A DNA stretch of 34,869 nt, from positions 1 through 34,869 of the forward strand of contig JAJQBC010000016.1 in assembly GCA_021203465.1 (NCBI GenBank). The letters are read 5' to 3'. Every line of letters starts with the position of its first letter. Position 1 is the stretch's first letter. The notes below the pieces were generated by a model. It was not told the DNA's origin. It ran no database searches and saw nothing but the letters and a program-made list of their open reading frames with translations. Below, in pieces: positions 1-8,738 of this stretch. The stretch comes from Lachnospiraceae bacterium. Its GTDB lineage: Bacteria; Bacillota; Clostridia; Lachnospirales; Lachnospiraceae. A program made the translations under genes and the position numbers.

Positions 1-12
1 ACGTTGTAGACA

Positions 13-1719
13 ATGCATTCTGATCAGAACATGCTGAAAAGGATTTATTATAAGGCGCTGTTCCCCAGTATGATCGCCATCCTGGGCGGCACGGTCAATG
101 TCTTTTTTGACGGGATCCTGGTCGGACAGCGGATGGGGGAGACGGGGATTGCCGCCGTGAACCAGAGCCTGTCCGTCTATCTTCTGCTCTGCACGCTGGG
201 CTCTCTGCTCGCGGCCGGCAGTTCCGCGCTCTCCGCCGCGGCGATGGGCGGGAACCGGCAGCAGGAGGGGCAGGAATACTACTCTCTGGCGGTGGAGGCG
301 GCGTTCGCCGCCGGGATTATCCTGTGTGTCTTCGCTTTCGTGTTTTCCGCGCAGCTGGCGCATTTCCTGGGTTCTGACGACACCCGGCAGCTGGTGGAGA
401 CCTATATCCGGATCACTCTCCTGGGAGGCACCTTCAAGGTTCTGTTGTACGTGCCTTACTATTATCTGCGCCTGGAGGGCAGGACGAGGCAGGCGGCTAT
501 CGCCATGACGACGATGACGGTGCTGAACATTGTGCTGGGCTATCTCTTCCTCTTTGTCCTGAACCTGGGGATCGCCGGGGCGGCCTGGGCCAGCAATCTC
601 GGCACGATTGTAGCCTGTGTGATGAGTTTTTATTTCCTTGCGGGAAAGTCCTCCGGCTTCCATTTTCATCTGGTCAGACCGAAGAGACAGATGCTGTGGG
701 AGGCGGCCAGAACCGGCAGCCCGATGGCGCTCAACAACCTGCTCTCCTCCCTGCGCCTGATCAGTCTGAACAGTATCATGAACATCACGGGAGGCAGCAC
801 CATGGTGGCGGCCTTCGCCATCACGAACAATCTGAACGAGTTTTCCATCTGTGTGCAGAACGGCGTCCCACAGGCGGGCTCCGCCATGCTGGGCATCTAC
901 AATGGGGAGAAGGACGTATCCTCGGTCAAAAAGCTGCTGAGCCTGCAGCTTCGGATGGGAATCGTCTGTTCCGCTGTTTTCGCGGCGCTTCTTATCCTGT
1001 TCAGGGGGCAGATGGGGCAGTTATTCGGCACGGAGCTGGACGTGCGTTTCCCGGTGGCCTGTCTTGCAGCGGGCATCGTGCTCGCTACACTGAACAGCGT
1101 CATGTCCTATTACTATTATGCGATTATGAATGCCGGCATGGCAAACCTGATTACCCTGCTGCGCATCTTCGCGGTGCCGGTGCTGAGTGCGTGGCTGCTG
1201 CGCGGCAGCGGCGGCAGGATCTGGCTGTTCTACGTGATCGCGGAGCTCGTGACGGCGCTTCTGTGGATCGCGGCGGCAGCTCTCTATTCTCTGAAGAAGA
1301 GGGGAAGGGCGGAGATCTATCTTTTGGACGACACGGCGCTGCGGGAGGGACAGAGCATCAATTTTACCGTCGACTGCAATACGGAGGCAATCTGTGGGGC
1401 CAGCGAGCGGATCACGGAATTCTGCGAAGCCAGCGGCTTCGACGGGGAGCAGACCATGACGATAAGTCTGGCTCTGGAGGAGCTGATGGTCATCACGTCG
1501 GAGAAGTCCATGAACAATCAGGGCAGCATGGACGTGCGTATCCTGAAGCTGCCGGACGGCGGCGTCCTGCGTATTCGTTCGGAAGGACGGCATTTTAACC
1601 CGCTGGAGCTCGCAGACGACAGCCTGGAATATCTGGGTGTGAACATGATCACGCAGATGGCGAAAAAAACAGAGTACCAGAGCGTGCTCGGATTAAATAC
1701 ACTGGTCGTACATATCTGA
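13..1719 (+). CDS. MATE-family efflux transporter with C-terminal anti-sigma-type ATPase domain
   Basis: Residues 1 to about 430 form a hydrophobic MATE (multidrug and toxic compound extrusion) transporter with about twelve membrane segments; the N-terminus has the typical FFDGILVGQRMG-like first-helix loop. Residues about 435-568 are soluble and resemble a HATPase_c_2/RsbW-type domain: a conserved ISLALEELM helix lies where the N-box Glu/Asn would be, and YLGVNMITQM resembles the second ATP-lid region. An in-frame TAG at 7-9 shows the reading frame starts inside the window, but no good ribosome site precedes ATG 13; ATG 34 is an alternative. The stop lies 15 bp before a SpoIIE-type phosphatase, the usual partner of RsbW/SpoIIAB-type kinases. 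MATE identity is firm. The ATPase domain is my inference from motif layout. Whether it binds ATP or phosphorylates a partner is unknown; the exact N-box Asn is not clear. Confidence 0.85.
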   Translation: MHSDQNMLKRIYYKALFPSMIAILGGTVNVFFDGILVGQRMGETGIAAVNQSLSVYLLLCTLGSLLAAGSSALSAAAMGGNRQQEGQEYYSLAVEAAFAAGIILCVFAFVFSAQLAHFLGSDDTRQLVETYIRITLLGGTFKVLLYVPYYYLRLEGRTRQAAIAMTTMTVLNIVLGYLFLFVLNLGIAGAAWASNLGTIVACVMSFYFLAGKSSGFHFHLVRPKRQMLWEAARTGSPMALNNLLSSLRLISLNSIMNITGGSTMVAAFAITNNLNEFSICVQNGVPQAGSAMLGIYNGEKDVSSVKKLLSLQLRMGIVCSAVFAALLILFRGQMGQLFGTELDVRFPVACLAAGIVLATLNSVMSYYYYAIMNAGMANLITLLRIFAVPVLSAWLLRGSGGRIWLFYVIAELVTALLWIAAAALYSLKKRGRAEIYLLDDTALREGQSINFTVDCNTEAICGASERITEFCEASGFDGEQTMTISLALEELMVITSEKSMNNQGSMDVRILKLPDGGVLRIRSEGRHFNPLELADDSLEYLGVNMITQMAKKTEYQSVLGLNTLVVHI

Positions 1720-1734
1720 CAGGAGGATAAAAGG

Positions 1735-3432
1735 ATGAAGAAGCATTCAAAGCTGGCGATGAAGATTGTGCTGGGATTTCTGATTCTGGCGGTGCTGCTC
1801 TGCGCGGCCTGTACGGGGATCGGCTATGTCCAGTACCGCTCGTACATCCAGAAGCAGTACAATGAGCGGGCATACGAGATCGCCGAGGTATTCCTCGATT
1901 ACTGCTCGGAGGAGACGCTCATCGAGTACCTGCGGCTCTCGCAGGCCTATGCGGCGGGAGAGGCGAGTACGGAGGACGTCGAGGCTGTGGTGCAGTCGGA
2001 GCGGTACCAGGAGCTTCTCGCACAGCTGAATTTGCTGCGGGAGAATATCAGCGCGAACGACATCTTCGTAGGCTGGCTCGATATGGAGGTGCTGTACGCC
2101 TACGACGAGGATGACAGCGCGGACTGGACGCCGCTCAACTACGTTTTTGACAGCTACATGGACCCGGAGCTGTGCTATTCCTTCGGGGACAGGAGCGCCT
2201 TCAACGCGAAATATCTGGAGGAAGCGGCCGCGATTGTCGAGACGGGCGAGCGCTCGGACAACTACTTTATCTCCGACGGAATATACGGTTACAATACGAC
2301 CGCCCTGCTGCCGGTCCTCGACGGCGACGAGGTCGTCGGCCTGATCGGCGTCGAGATCCCCATGGCCACGCTGCAGAGCGCAACAATGGACTATATGGTT
2401 CACTCGGTCTTGGGCGTGGCGCTGGTGACAGCGGTCGGTATTTTTATCTACATGAATTATCTCTACCGCTCCATGGTCGCGCCGATCAACCTGATCGCGC
2501 AGGAGGCGAGCCGCTTCGTGCAGGAGGAGAATAAGATCTCGGAGCGCCTCGATAAGGTACATACGAAGGATGAAATCCAGACCCTGAGCGAGACGTTGCT
2601 GAAGATGGAGATTGATATCAACCAGTATATCGAGAACCTCACGAAAGTGACGGCGGAGAAGGAGCGGATTGGTGCGGAGCTCAACGTGGCGACGCAGATT
2701 CAGGCGGATATGCTGCCCAGCATTTTCCCGGCCTTCCCGGAGAGAAGCGAATTTGAGATCTTCGCCTCCATGAATCCGGCGAAGGAGGTCGGCGGCGATT
2801 TCTACGACTTCTTCCTTGTGGATGACGACCATCTGGCGATGGTGATCGCCGATGTTTCCGGCAAGGGGATACCGGCGGCTCTCTTTATGGTCATTGCGAA
2901 GACGCTGATCAAGAACGAGGCGCAGATGGGGCATTCTCCGAAGGAGGTCATGGAGTCCGTAAACAACCAGCTCTGCGAGAACAACGAGGCGGAGATGTTT
3001 GTCACCGTCTGGCTGGGTATCCTGCAATTGTCTACCGGAACGCTCCGGGCGGTCAACGCCGGGCATGAATACCCCATGATCAAGCGGGCAGGCGGCAGCT
3101 TCGAGCTGCTCGACGACAGTCACGGTTTTGTCATGGGCGTTATGGAGGATATGCCGCACGAGGAGTATGAGCTGCAGCTGCATGCGGGCGACAGTATCTT
3201 CGTCTACACGGACGGTGTGCCGGACGCCACGGCCGCCGACGGGGATCAGTTCAGCCGGGAGCGCACGCTGGAGGTGCTGAACCGGGATCCGGACGCGGAG
3301 CCGGAGGAGCTGCTCACGCGTGTGAAGCAGGATATTGATTCCTTCGTGGGCGAGGCGGAGCAGTTCGACGACATCACGATGCTCGGCATGACCTTTGGAG
3401 GAAAGACAGAGAAAGGAGAGGTGGACGGATGA
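1735..3432 (+). CDS. Membrane-bound SpoIIE/RsbU-type PP2C serine phosphatase with HAMP domain
   Basis: This 565-residue protein has a TM helix at about residues 9-30, an extracytoplasmic sensor region to about 220, a second TM at about 222-245, a HAMP-like linker with coiled coil to about 325, and a C-terminal SpoIIE (PP2C-type) phosphatase domain. The phosphatase signatures are clear: KEVGGDFYDFF (metal-binding Asp), IADVSGKGIPAALFM, VYTDGVPDA and QFDDITMLG near the C-terminus. Such proteins dephosphorylate STAS anti-anti-sigma proteins in partner-switching cascades and take input from the outside. A good ribosome site (AGGAGG) precedes ATG 1735. No STAS protein is in the window, so the substrate is unknown; the ATPase tail of the upstream MATE protein is the natural antagonist kinase candidate. 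The stop overlaps the next start (ATGA). Confidence 0.93.
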   Translation: MKKHSKLAMKIVLGFLILAVLLCAACTGIGYVQYRSYIQKQYNERAYEIAEVFLDYCSEETLIEYLRLSQAYAAGEASTEDVEAVVQSERYQELLAQLNLLRENISANDIFVGWLDMEVLYAYDEDDSADWTPLNYVFDSYMDPELCYSFGDRSAFNAKYLEEAAAIVETGERSDNYFISDGIYGYNTTALLPVLDGDEVVGLIGVEIPMATLQSATMDYMVHSVLGVALVTAVGIFIYMNYLYRSMVAPINLIAQEASRFVQEENKISERLDKVHTKDEIQTLSETLLKMEIDINQYIENLTKVTAEKERIGAELNVATQIQADMLPSIFPAFPERSEFEIFASMNPAKEVGGDFYDFFLVDDDHLAMVIADVSGKGIPAALFMVIAKTLIKNEAQMGHSPKEVMESVNNQLCENNEAEMFVTVWLGILQLSTGTLRAVNAGHEYPMIKRAGGSFELLDDSHGFVMGVMEDMPHEEYELQLHAGDSIFVYTDGVPDATAADGDQFSRERTLEVLNRDPDAEPEELLTRVKQDIDSFVGEAEQFDDITMLGMTFGGKTEKGEVDG

Positions 3433-4256
3433 TGGAGTGTATTCGGGTTACAGACAGCACGAAGAGTTGGTTTCTGCCGCTGCTCCCCGCGGAATTCCAG
3501 AGTCCGCAGGAAAACCTGGGAGTCTATCTTATCGGCGCGGTGATGGACGGCGTCGCCTGCGGCGCGATGGCGGTGCAGCTGCGCGACGACCTCGCGGATA
3601 TCCGCTGGTTCTACGTGGCGGAGGAGTACCGTGAGCGCGGCGTCGCGAGCGGCATGCTGGACTGCCTTTGCCGCCTGATGTGGGAGGATGCCATACCGGT
3701 GACCTGCACCTTCGCGGCTGCAGATCAGGAAGATCCACTCTATCTCTTCTTCGCGGAGAAGGAGAATTTTTCCGTGGAGCCGCAGGAGGGCTATGTGTGC
3801 AGGATTCCCCTCGCGGAGCTGGCGGAGGACTCCTCAATCACGGAACTCGGCGGACGCGGCGCGACCCCGCAGGAGTTTTTTGCACTTTCCGCGCTGGAAC
3901 GGAAAAGGTTTTATCAGAAGCTGCAGGAGCTGGACGTTCATTACCTCGAGGATGTGAGCGAGGAGGAGCTGTTCCCTTCCCTCTGCCTTTACACAAAGGA
4001 AGGCGGAAATCTGAAAACCGCCGCGTTTATCGTCAGGGAGGGGGAGGAACTGGAGCTGGTCTGTCTCTACAGCGTTCCGGGCGCGCAGAGGGATCTGATG
4101 AATGTACTTGCAGAGCTCTGCAGGCGGCTTCCAAAGACCGGAAATTTATGGATTTCGGCGGTGAATCCATCATCCGCGGCGCTTACGGACCGACTGCTGC
4201 CGCAGAGGGTGATCACGGCCCGGTATTACCGGGCGGCGTGGGACATGGAGCTATAG
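3429..4256 (+). CDS. Tandem GNAT-family N-acetyltransferase (first copy)
   Basis: The N-terminal half has GNAT features: a beta strand IRWFYVAEEYRERGVASGML carries the acetyl-CoA loop (R-x-R-G-V-A in place of Q/RxxGxG/A) followed by the alpha-3 helix. The C-terminal half (about 145-275) has a weaker GNAT-like layout (AFIVREGEELELVCLYSVPG, then a helix) with no clear CoA loop. It overlaps the phosphatase stop by 4 bp, so the two are translationally coupled. A protein of the same two-half design is encoded at 8739-9581, at the other end of the kinase/protease cassette. The acceptor substrate is unknown; the context suggests a protein or a product of this operon rather than general metabolism, which is inference. 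Confidence 0.75.
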   Translation: MMECIRVTDSTKSWFLPLLPAEFQSPQENLGVYLIGAVMDGVACGAMAVQLRDDLADIRWFYVAEEYRERGVASGMLDCLCRLMWEDAIPVTCTFAAADQEDPLYLFFAEKENFSVEPQEGYVCRIPLAELAEDSSITELGGRGATPQEFFALSALERKRFYQKLQELDVHYLEDVSEEELFPSLCLYTKEGGNLKTAAFIVREGEELELVCLYSVPGAQRDLMNVLAELCRRLPKTGNLWISAVNPSSAALTDRLLPQRVITARYYRAAWDMEL

Positions 4257-4272
4257 AGGAGGAGCAGGGCAT

Positions 4273-4581
4273 ATGGGACCGGGAAATGATTTTTTACAGA
4301 TGCAGAGGACGAAACACGTCTATGAGATGGAGCAGCGGTCAAGGCAGGATGCGGAACAGATTCTGGAGGAACAGCGCAGACTGCAGCAACAGCAACAGCA
4401 GCGGCCTGCGCCTGTGATGGGCGCACTGCCTACGGACGCCCAGATCACCGGGACAGCGCAGGAGACGCGCAGGCCCGGTTTCCGCGAGCGTAAGAAGCAA
4501 AGGGAGCGCCAGCAGGCGGACGAGAAGGCGAGAAAGCAGGAAAAGCGCATGAGGCGCAAGGAGGCACTGCGCTACACGTAG
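4273..4581 (+). CDS. Small charged, glutamine-rich helical protein, unknown function
   Basis: A 102-residue protein with a strong ribosome site (GAGGAGGAG, 8 bp before ATG). Residues about 10-45 are helical and end in a glutamine run encoded by CAG/CAA repeats. A Pro/Ala linker follows, and then a very basic helix (RERKKQRERQQ then EKARKQEKRMRRK). There is no signal peptide and no membrane segment. The composition resembles the charged N-terminal 130 residues of the calpain-like protein encoded downstream, so both may use such a tail for docking or targeting. I recognise no family. It lies 16 bp after the GNAT gene and just before the kinase-like gene, so it is probably co-transcribed with them. 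Confidence 0.6.
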   Translation: MGPGNDFLQMQRTKHVYEMEQRSRQDAEQILEEQRRLQQQQQQRPAPVMGALPTDAQITGTAQETRRPGFRERKKQRERQQADEKARKQEKRMRRKEALRYT

Positions 4582-4644
4582 CGCAGGGAAATTACAAACC
4601 GGACGAGGATGACCAACGATGAGAAAAGGGAGGAGCGAGATCTG

Positions 4645-5940
4645 ATGCTTGGACATCTTGAGTCGATCCGTCTGCGCGAGGAGGCCGACCTTCTTAAGCC
4701 GGGATTGACCGATGTCCAGAAGCAGGAGATCAGCTGGAAGGCACAGCAGGAGCGGGCGAAACGGGTCGGCGATACTGCCCGTATGATGCCCGTGGGGAGC
4801 GATGTGCGCCTTTATTTCATGAATATGAAGGAGGCGGAGGAGCTCAAGGCGGATCAGATGCGCAAGAGATATAAACTGAATTTTATGGGAGAGGAGGAGA
4901 GAGCCAGAGAGGAAGCGACCCTGGCCCGCCATGCGAAGTATGACGCGGCAAAGGAAATATTCCGCGCCGACAACCCGCTCTCCCACGAGGACGCGGTGTG
5001 GAAGCATCCGAAGACGCAGCATACGCTGGTCAATGTGGGGCGCGCCTATATGGGCGGCACCAAGCCCATGTACATTTTCGAGGACAAGGAGGCTCCTATC
5101 ATCAGGGACGGGAAGATCGTGGGTTACAAGCAGTACCTGTTCAAGGAGGCGATCAACTGTCTCGGCTTTCATAAGGCGTCAGGCGCGCTGGTGACCGAGG
5201 CGGCCGCGTCGTTGCAGGACATGCTCTGCGGGTCGTACTCTATCCCGGCATTCGCTGCGGTGCAGGCGGACGGAAAGGTGCTGGGCTCCTTTCAGGAGCG
5301 GCTGGATCTGATGCAGGAGGACAGAAGAGTAGGCCTCTTTAAGTGGCAGGCCGATCCGCAGAACTCCGGAATCACGATCCCGCCGGATATGAAGAAGGAG
5401 ATCCTACGCGAGCACACGCTGGACTGGCTGCTCTGCAACTTTGACACGAAGGGGGAGAATTTCCTCCACCGCCCGGACGGACACATCTCTTCCTTCGACA
5501 AGGAGGCCTCGTTTGGCAAGATCAAGGATGAGGAGGCCGCCCATATGAGCACGACCTACAAGCCTCACTCCAACGATACGCTGTACAACACCATTTTTAC
5601 AGAGTATGCTGAAGGCCGCATCGATCTCGATCTGTCCGCCAACAGGGAGCAGATCGAGATTGTGATGAACATGAGCGATGAGAAATATATGGGACTCTTT
5701 TCAAATATGCTGGATGAAAAATATGGAAAGACCGGAAAAAAGCGCCAGGAGATGGAGGATCTGATACGGGGGCGCAAGCAGAATCTGCTGGCAGAGTATA
5801 AGCGCTTCTACAGCGAACTCATCGAGCGACGCAGCAATGCGCTGGGCAGGGAAGCCACGGACGACCCGAATTACAGTTATGTACACGAGAGGCTGGATCA
5901 GCTGGGACAGGCGCAACAGGCGCCCGGCGCGGCAAGCTGA
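4645..5940 (+). CDS. HipA/PI4K-like kinase-fold protein
   Basis: The C-terminal two thirds look like the atypical kinase fold shared by HipA, type II PI4-kinases and related effectors. YLFKEA gives a likely ATP-binding Lys, a following helix has VTEAAASL, and DGKVLGSFQERL resembles the hinge strands. The catalytic block reads LLCNFDTKGENFL (catalytic Asp codon at 5443-5445; Asn of GEN five residues on), then SSFDKEASFG with the metal-binding Asp. The N-terminal ~130 residues are charged and helical. I chose ATG 4645 because GGGAGGAG lies 9 bp upstream; the in-frame ATG 4609 is directly abutted by its only SD-like sequence and would add 12 residues. Family placement is from motif pattern only. 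The substrate could be a protein, lipid or nucleotide; the adjacency to a protease and acetyltransferases suggests a regulatory or effector role. Confidence 0.65.
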   Translation: MLGHLESIRLREEADLLKPGLTDVQKQEISWKAQQERAKRVGDTARMMPVGSDVRLYFMNMKEAEELKADQMRKRYKLNFMGEEERAREEATLARHAKYDAAKEIFRADNPLSHEDAVWKHPKTQHTLVNVGRAYMGGTKPMYIFEDKEAPIIRDGKIVGYKQYLFKEAINCLGFHKASGALVTEAAASLQDMLCGSYSIPAFAAVQADGKVLGSFQERLDLMQEDRRVGLFKWQADPQNSGITIPPDMKKEILREHTLDWLLCNFDTKGENFLHRPDGHISSFDKEASFGKIKDEEAAHMSTTYKPHSNDTLYNTIFTEYAEGRIDLDLSANREQIEIVMNMSDEKYMGLFSNMLDEKYGKTGKKRQEMEDLIRGRKQNLLAEYKRFYSELIERRSNALGREATDDPNYSYVHERLDQLGQAQQAPGAAS

Positions 5941-5971
5941 CGGAAACGGATAGAGGGGAAGGAGAAACAAT

Positions 5972-6448
5972 ATGGCGATTGAGGGACTGGAGATCTTGAT
6001 GAGCAGGCTGGACGGCCTCTCGAGGCTGCTGCGGACGCAGAATATAGAGAGCGACCTGCTGGGCGGGCTGGACGGCGATTTGCCCAAGCTGTTCATCTAT
6101 CTGGAAGCGGGAGACGCCTATCTTAGCTGCGTACCCATGGATCAGGACGACAGCATGGAGCACTTTGTGCTGGATCTGGGCGCGGAAATCAGGCTGCCTG
6201 ACATGAGCTATGTGAAGCGGCAGACGCTATGCGACATGTTCAGCCGGATCAGCATGGGCGGGATGGCGTATCTCTCCGAGGCGGACGACAGCGTCTTTTA
6301 CCGCTGGGTGCTGCCGGAGGCGGTGTTGCCGACCTCGGAAGAGACCTTCCTCTATTTTATCAGTCTTTACGCGGAGTACTATGGCGTACTGCGGGAGTTC
6401 GCAGAGAGGATATCCGCCGCTAGCGAAACGCCCGCGGGCGAAACGTAA
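5972..6448 (+). CDS. Small acidic protein, YbjN- or secretion-chaperone-like, unknown function
   Basis: A 158-residue acidic, cytosolic-looking protein without signal peptide or TM segment, preceded by a strong ribosome site (GGGGAAGGAG). The predicted order is an N-terminal helix, then beta strands (LFIYLEAGDAYLSCVPM, EHFVLDLGAEI), then strands around GGMAYLSEADDSVFYRWVLP, and a long C-terminal helix (TFLYFISLYAEYYGVLREFAERI). This helix-sheet-helix layout is reminiscent of YbjN proteins and of the structurally related type III secretion chaperones. That link is fold-level inference; I see no diagnostic motif. Its place between the kinase-like and calpain-like genes fits a dedicated binding partner for one or both. 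Confidence 0.6.
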   Translation: MAIEGLEILMSRLDGLSRLLRTQNIESDLLGGLDGDLPKLFIYLEAGDAYLSCVPMDQDDSMEHFVLDLGAEIRLPDMSYVKRQTLCDMFSRISMGGMAYLSEADDSVFYRWVLPEAVLPTSEETFLYFISLYAEYYGVLREFAERISAASETPAGET

Positions 6449-6459
6449 GGAGGCGCGCG

Positions 6460-8733
6460 ATGTGGAAGACGCAGAAAACGCAGAAGCAGGCCCCGGCCGC
6501 GTCTGACGGGATCATCACGGCAAAGGATCTGGAGTACGCCGAGGCGCACAAGCAGGAGCGCAGGCAGGAGATGCGCCAGAGCTGGGAAAAAGCGGTGCGA
6601 AACGAGCAGCAGGACGCGCAGGTGCGGCAGTCGAAGACGTCCCGTAGGAAGCGTGAAAACGTGATCACGCACGGCGTCCGGCAATTCTTTGGCAAGGGCG
6701 AAAAGGCGGTCGTTGAAGATATGCAGGTCACATCGCAGCGTGAGGCGATCCGGACGCGGGAAAGGCAGAGTGAGGAGAACTTTGTCGAACAGCTGCAGGC
6801 GGAGCAGGACGAACAGGCGTATATGCAGCTGACCTCCGGCACGCTGCAGGTGACCCCGGATACGGAGTCCACGTCGCCTTCCGGTCTGCCCGCGGAGCGG
6901 ATTGACGCGACGGAAGAAGGGGTGGCTCTGCTGGAAGAGCATCAGAAGGAACCGGGGAAGTACGTTGTGGAGGCGGGGAAATATAGGGACGAGCCGCTGT
7001 TTCCCAGAATGCCCGACATGCAGGATGTGGAGCAGGGATCTGTGGGTGACTGCTTTTTTCTGGCGGCTGTCTCCAGTATCGTCCAGAACGATCCACAGCA
7101 GATGCGCGGGATGATGAAGGACAATGGCGATAATACGGCCACCGTGCGCTTCTACAGGGAAAGGACAAAGAGCGGATATTTTCTGGAACAGGACAGGAAA
7201 AAGATGGACGCGACGCAAAAGCGGATTGACGAGGGCGGTAAAGATGCCTATCACAGTATGGCTCCGGCAGAACGGCTTGAGTTTTTGATTCAGAAGATCA
7301 GGTGGGATAAACATAGTAAAAGCTCGTTACATGGTAATCTGGGCACTTTACCAGTTCAAATATTTCAGCGAAAATACTGGAACGATGTAGCAAAGAAAGA
7401 AATGGGTTTTTTCGAACTGCTGATGGATAAGGATTTCGTCAGAAAGATGACGCAGGATACGACAGATCCATTCCATGCCAATTATCCACCTCTTGCGGAG
7501 TTCCGTTGGATTGCAATGGAACAGGGAGAAATGCAGAATTCTCTGAAAAAGCTGGAGACACTGGAAAAGTCGAAACCAGAGGCAACTGATGCTTTTCTTT
7601 GTTTTATGCAACATTTTATGGAGCAGAGTAAGAAGGATACTGGTGTGGATTTCGGTTCGGAGGGCAGGGAAAGCTTTACGCAGGAAATCTATGTAACCGT
7701 AACCAAAGATCTGCCAGAAGAGGTCTTGGAGAGGGACAGACAGGGCAATGTGGTGAAAAGCAGGGCTGTCTATGCCAGCGGTCCGCTCTGGCTGCGCGTT
7801 CTGGAGAAAGCCTATGCGGCCAGCGGCATGAATCAGGTCGGAAAAATCAAATCTAAAAACAGTTATGATCTCGAAGACTCCAACAACGCTGTGCTGGGCA
7901 GGCTGGACAGGGGCTACACGGGGATCGTAGGTGGTTCGATCAGTCAGGCCATTCAACATTTGACCGGTCATAAGAGCAGTTCGGAAGGTCTGCTCTCTGT
8001 AAAGGAAGACGAAAATAACCTGACGCATGCACTGCAGGCACATTTTGGAGATCACTGGCAGGATGAGGTGAAAATCAAATTTCATCTTTCCGATGCGGAT
8101 ATGGAGAAGCTGGCTGAGGCGCTGCAGGAAGAGGACGAGCGTCTCAGAAAATCGTACACCGAAAAAGATAAAACCGGTAAAAAAGTTACAAAGTATTATC
8201 GGGAGCAGGCGGCCGGCCTGGACGACCTGATCCGTGTGATACTGGAGAGTAAGGTCAAATCCTCCGTGCAGGATCCGGAGGAAGAGAGGCGGCAGCTGGC
8301 GCAGCAGCTCACCGACGTGCTGGCTCAGTCCGATAAAAGTCAGCTGCAGTACGCGCGTTTCAGCGGTGAGTATACAAAGAAGGCGACGGAGACGCTGGAG
8401 AAAATCAAGAATGCACTGGCGCAGAATAAACTGTTGGGGGCCGGGTCGGCGTCCTTTGTTCCGGAGTCCGTCAGCAGCGGGGGTCTCAATGGCGAGGCCA
8501 TCTCCGGCGGCATTGTGGAAAATCATGCCTATTCAATTCTGGGAATGGAGACCAGGAAAGGGAACGAGTTTATCGTGATGCGAAATCCCTGGGCTGCCGG
8601 ACAGAATGAGTATCATATGGCGGAGGACGGCACAGTGATGGATGAGCTGGATCGTTCGAGGGAGGACAACGGTGTTTTCCTGGTGGATCTGAACGATTTT
8701 ATGCGGAAGTTTGATGTTTTGTATGGAGTATAG
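6460..8733 (+). CDS. Calpain-like (family C2) cysteine protease with large internal insertion
   Basis: The protease core is recognisable. VGDCFFLAAVSSI contains the catalytic Cys198; LWLRVLEKAYAA followed by YTGIVGGS and a LTG stretch matches the rest of calpain subdomain IIa; ENHAYSILGME contains His689; MRNPWAAG contains Asn709. In classical calpains Cys and His are about 150-160 residues apart; here they are 491 apart, so roughly 300 residues are inserted. Residues 1-130 are highly charged and helical with no signal peptide, so the protein is cytosolic or exported by a non-Sec route. The stretch around 7300-7700 is visibly AT-richer than its surroundings. The gene is 11 bp after the small acidic gene and 5 bp before the second GNAT gene. 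Protease assignment is strong; targets and calcium dependence are unknown. Confidence 0.85.
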   Translation: MWKTQKTQKQAPAASDGIITAKDLEYAEAHKQERRQEMRQSWEKAVRNEQQDAQVRQSKTSRRKRENVITHGVRQFFGKGEKAVVEDMQVTSQREAIRTRERQSEENFVEQLQAEQDEQAYMQLTSGTLQVTPDTESTSPSGLPAERIDATEEGVALLEEHQKEPGKYVVEAGKYRDEPLFPRMPDMQDVEQGSVGDCFFLAAVSSIVQNDPQQMRGMMKDNGDNTATVRFYRERTKSGYFLEQDRKKMDATQKRIDEGGKDAYHSMAPAERLEFLIQKIRWDKHSKSSLHGNLGTLPVQIFQRKYWNDVAKKEMGFFELLMDKDFVRKMTQDTTDPFHANYPPLAEFRWIAMEQGEMQNSLKKLETLEKSKPEATDAFLCFMQHFMEQSKKDTGVDFGSEGRESFTQEIYVTVTKDLPEEVLERDRQGNVVKSRAVYASGPLWLRVLEKAYAASGMNQVGKIKSKNSYDLEDSNNAVLGRLDRGYTGIVGGSISQAIQHLTGHKSSSEGLLSVKEDENNLTHALQAHFGDHWQDEVKIKFHLSDADMEKLAEALQEEDERLRKSYTEKDKTGKKVTKYYREQAAGLDDLIRVILESKVKSSVQDPEEERRQLAQQLTDVLAQSDKSQLQYARFSGEYTKKATETLEKIKNALAQNKLLGAGSASFVPESVSSGGLNGEAISGGIVENHAYSILGMETRKGNEFIVMRNPWAAGQNEYHMAEDGTVMDELDRSREDNGVFLVDLNDFMRKFDVLYGV

Positions 8734-8738
8734 GTGAA

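Noticed and set aside
1747-3183. 478-codon open frame on the minus strand opposite the phosphatase gene
   Set aside because: It is a shadow of a GC-rich coding region; the + strand protein has all SpoIIE motifs, and the minus translation has no recognisable domain or ribosome site.
4385-4405. CAG/CAA repeat that might be a slippage microsatellite
   Set aside because: It encodes a short glutamine run in a good frame with mixed codons; too short and imperfect to claim phase variation.
7348-8526. 392-codon minus-strand open frame opposite the calpain gene
   Set aside because: Antisense shadow; the protease triad on the + strand settles the coding strand.
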